The position numbers and the translations under genes are program-made. From DASTPP01 sp035762175 (lineage in GTDB: Bacteria; Myxococcota_A; Polyangia; Polyangiales; Polyangiaceae): a DNA stretch of 23,546 nucleotides. The DNA is taken from contig DASTPP010000369.1 of assembly GCA_035762175.1 (NCBI GenBank), positions 1 through 23,546 on the forward strand, given 5' to 3'. Below the pieces are notes generated by a model. That model was not told the DNA's origin. It worked only from the letters and a program-made list of their open reading frames with translations, and made no database searches. Each line of letters starts with the position of its first letter. Within the stretch, counting starts at the first letter, position 1. Below are positions 22,029 to 23,546 of the stretch, one piece after another.

Positions 22029-22823
22029 CTAAGGGCGGGCCGGGGGCGGCGCGAGGGCCGAGAGCGCCTCGCGCACGTGGCGGGGCGAGGGCACGCGCAG
22101 GGCCGCGGCGCTCGGCCCGTCGCCGACGTGCACCGCGAACGCGCCCGGGGGCAGCGCGGCGAACATGTCTTCGTCGGTGCGGTCGTCGCCGAAGGCGATC
22201 ACCGTCTTCGGCGCCCCGCCCCAGCCCTCGACGAGCGCCGCGACGACGCGCCCCTTGTTCACGCCGCGGGCGCGCACCTCGAGCACGCAGTCGCCCTCGA
22301 GCAGCTCGAGCGGGCCGCCTTCGAGCTCGGCCCGCAGCCGCGCCGCGAGCTCGGCGGCGGCGGCCCGGGCGGCCTCGGCGCGGGCGGCGGCGCGGTAGTG
22401 CCACCCGAGCGAGGCGCTCTTTTCTTCGACGAACGCGCCCTCGAGCGGCCGCGCGTAGCCCTCGAGCAGCGCGCGCAGGCGGGGCTTCCAGTCGGTGGGC
22501 ACGCCGGGCAGGGCGCGCCAGGGGGCGCCGGGCGAGGGGCGCGTCCAGTAGCCGTGCTCGCCGTGCAGCGCGATCGGCAGGTGGCCGAACCAGGCCTCGA
22601 GCGTCGGCCGATCGCGGCCGCTGACGAGGTGCAGCTCGGCGCCCTCGCGCCCGGCGAGCGCGCCGAGCAGCTCGAGCAGCGCCGGGTCGGGCGCCGCGAG
22701 CTCGGGCCGCGGGGCGAAGGGCACGAGCGTGCCGTCGTAATCGAGCAGGAGGGCGAGGTCGCGGGCGCCCCGCCACGCCTCGAGCGGCAACGCGCTCGCC
22801 GGGCCCAACGTCGTCGTCGCCAT
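22029..22823 (-). CDS. otsB: Trehalose-6-phosphate phosphatase
   Basis: Removes phosphate from trehalose 6-phosphate, the second step of trehalose synthesis for osmotic and desiccation tolerance. A HAD-superfamily enzyme of 264 residues, the normal length. Motif I LDYDGTL (D28, D30), motif II VSGRD (68-71), GEHGYW (88-93), the family segment VEEKSASLGWHYR (132-144), motif III in RGVNKG (K190) and motif IV FGDDRTDEDMF (D213, D214, D217). All are intact. OtsA (the synthase) is not within the window, so it may be encoded elsewhere. ATG at 22823 fits the family start. It lies 172 bp downstream of the thioredoxin gene on the same strand with a tandem repeat between, so a shared transcript is not assured. 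Confidence 0.94.
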   Translation of the reverse strand: MATTTLGPASALPLEAWRGARDLALLLDYDGTLVPFAPRPELAAPDPALLELLGALAGREGAELHLVSGRDRPTLEAWFGHLPIALHGEHGYWTRPSPGAPWRALPGVPTDWKPRLRALLEGYARPLEGAFVEEKSASLGWHYRAAARAEAARAAAAELAARLRAELEGGPLELLEGDCVLEVRARGVNKGRVVAALVEGWGGAPKTVIAFGDDRTDEDMFAALPPGAFAVHVGDGPSAAALRVPSPRHVREALSALAPPPARP

Positions 22824-22891
22824 CGGCCACGCTTCTAGGGCGCCCGCGGGGCGATGTCGAGGCGCGCCGCGGGCGGGGCCCCGGCGCGCGG

Positions 22892-22970
22892 GCGCGAGGC
22901 GGGCCGGGCACCGGGGCCCGCGCCGGGCGGGCGTGAGGCGAGCCGGGCGCCGGGGGCCCGCGCCGGGCGG
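22892..22970. repeat. Tandem duplication of about 40 bp between trx and otsB
   Basis: Unit 1 (22892-22930, 39 bp) and unit 2 (22931-22970, 40 bp) are adjacent near-identical copies, each starting GCG(C/T)GAGGCG and ending CCCGCGCCGGGCGG, with a few substitutions and one inserted G. The duplication lies in the 172-bp gap between the thioredoxin stop and the otsB start; the rest of the gap shows nothing I can name. Confidence 0.75.
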
Positions 22971-22995
22971 GGGCGCGCGGCCGCGGGGGGGCGCC

Positions 22996-23322
22996 TCAGA
23001 GGTGCGAGCGGAACAGGTCGACGAGCTTCGCCTCGGGCACCAGCCCCACCTGCCGCGCCACCTCTTTGCCGCCCTTGAAGACGAGCACCGTCGGCACGCT
23101 CTGCACGCGGTACTTGTTGGCCACGTCGGGCACTTGGTCGATGTCGAGCTTCGCGACCTTCACGCCGTCGTGCTTCGACGCGACGTTCTCGATGATGGGC
23201 GCGAGCATCTTGCAGGGGCCGCACCAGGTGGCGCTGAAGTCGAGCAAGACGGGCTTGTCGGACTGCAAGACCTCACTCTCGAAGTTGTCCTTGGTCACTT
23301 CGATGACTTTGCTCGAGGCCAT
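22996..23322 (-). CDS. trxA: Thioredoxin
   Basis: Small disulfide reductase that keeps cytoplasmic proteins reduced and feeds ribonucleotide reductase and peroxidases. The 108 residues carry the active site WCGPC (33-37, Cys34/Cys37), the buried Asp of LLDFSATW (D28), the cis-proline loop SVPT (P77) and the closing glycine in QVGLVPEA. It has no signal peptide, so it is cytoplasmic. The start ATG at 23322 is confirmed by GGAAAGGAAG (23330-23339) about 7 nt upstream; the longer in-frame extension lacks conserved sequence. It appears monocistronic or first in a unit with otsB. A TTGAC palindrome that overlaps a possible -35 element lies upstream. Confidence 0.96.
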   Translation of the reverse strand: MASSKVIEVTKDNFESEVLQSDKPVLLDFSATWCGPCKMLAPIIENVASKHDGVKVAKLDIDQVPDVANKYRVQSVPTVLVFKGGKEVARQVGLVPEAKLVDLFRSHL

Positions 23323-23399
23323 GGGGGCGCTTCCTTTCCGTTCCGTTCGTTCTGCGTCGCCGCCGGGGCGCGACCTGGTGGTGACACCGTTGCCACACT

Positions 23400-23414
23400 T
23401 TGACCCTCCGTCAA
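23400..23414 (-). promoter_or_regulatory. TTGAC palindrome in the thioredoxin promoter region
   Basis: TTGAC (23400-23404), 5 bp, GTCAA (23410-23414) form a perfect palindrome. Read on the minus strand it contains TTGACG, a near-consensus -35 hexamer, placed about 85 bp upstream of the trx ATG. No good -10 follows at 16-18 bp, so it may be an operator instead of, or as well as, a -35 element. Confidence 0.4.
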
Positions 23415-23448
23415 GAAAGGCGCCAGCGCGGGGCCCCGGCGCGGGCGG

Positions 23449-23457
23449 TGCTATGGT
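23449..23457 (+). promoter_or_regulatory. Extended -10 promoter candidate at the right edge
   Basis: TGCTATGGT fits TGnTATnnT, an extended -10 box. The hexamer ends 7 nt before an ATG at 23465, so transcription would start at or next to that codon, as in leaderless messages. It is the best -10 match in this part of the window. There is no -35 match. Confidence 0.45.
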
Positions 23458-23464
23458 CGGCCCC

Positions 23465-23546
23465 ATGACGGGCAGAAGGCTCGCGGCGCCGCCCCTGCGG
23501 GCGCCGAGGCGGCCGCCGGCGGGCGGCGGCGAGGGGGGCGCGCCCG
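23465..23546 (+). CDS. Possible start of an unidentified gene, cut by window end
   Basis: An open frame of 27 codons from ATG 23465 to the window end, reading MTGRRLAAPPLRAPRRP and then Gly-rich. Nothing identifies it. The only support is the extended -10 box immediately upstream and its position divergent from trx. An in-frame ATG at 23453 lies within the proposed -10 box. It could be chance open sequence in GC-rich DNA. Confidence 0.25.
   Translation, partial: MTGRRLAAPPLRAPRRPPAGGGEGGAP

Overview
The window is extremely GC-rich chromosomal DNA, judged by eye at well over 70% G+C with a third codon position that is almost always G or C. Together with an FHA-GGDEF protein, a PilZ protein, several lipoproteins and long proline/alanine-rich stretches, this suggests a myxobacterium-like bacterium (Myxococcota, perhaps Polyangia). 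That assignment is inference: there is no rRNA or other taxonomic marker here. I see no tRNA, rRNA, CRISPR array, insertion sequence or prophage gene. Because of the base composition, very long open frames occur antisense to nearly every gene, and I treat these as shadows.

Left part (1-10432), mostly minus strand: the 5' part of proC; a PPDK/PEP-synthase regulatory kinase-phosphatase translationally coupled to a TerB-like protein of unknown role; a gene-poor stretch with two adjacent perfect palindromes and a GC-rich tandem repeat; a small membrane protein (plus strand) whose 3' end overlaps a HAD phosphatase gene; then dnaJ, an acyl-CoA synthetase and a roughly 1015-residue lipoprotein with an alpha/beta-hydrolase GHSQG motif.

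Middle (10433-14467): a c-di-GMP pair. A plus-strand PilZ receptor converges on a minus-strand FHA-GGDEF diguanylate cyclase. Between them lies a 168-bp imperfect inverted repeat whose perfect 22-bp ends contain the stop codons of both genes. The cyclase is probably the last gene of a three-gene unit: metallo-beta-lactamase-like lipoprotein, AraC regulator, cyclase.

Right part (14468-23546): the complete known ligase-associated DNA-damage cassette on the plus strand (MBL exonuclease, ATP-dependent DNA ligase, DEXH/Lhr-type helicase, PdeM phosphoesterase), every junction overlapping. Then come an alpha/beta hydrolase divergent from an XRE regulator that has a three-half-site operator candidate, trehalose-phosphatase otsB, thioredoxin, and at the edge a possible leaderless gene behind an extended -10 element.

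Most functions are ordinary. The least explained items are the 168-bp inverted repeat ending both c-di-GMP genes, the coupled regulator/TerB-like pair, the putative MBL-lipoprotein/AraC/FHA-GGDEF unit with degenerate metal ligands, and the XRE operator. I found no clear wholly new multi-gene system.
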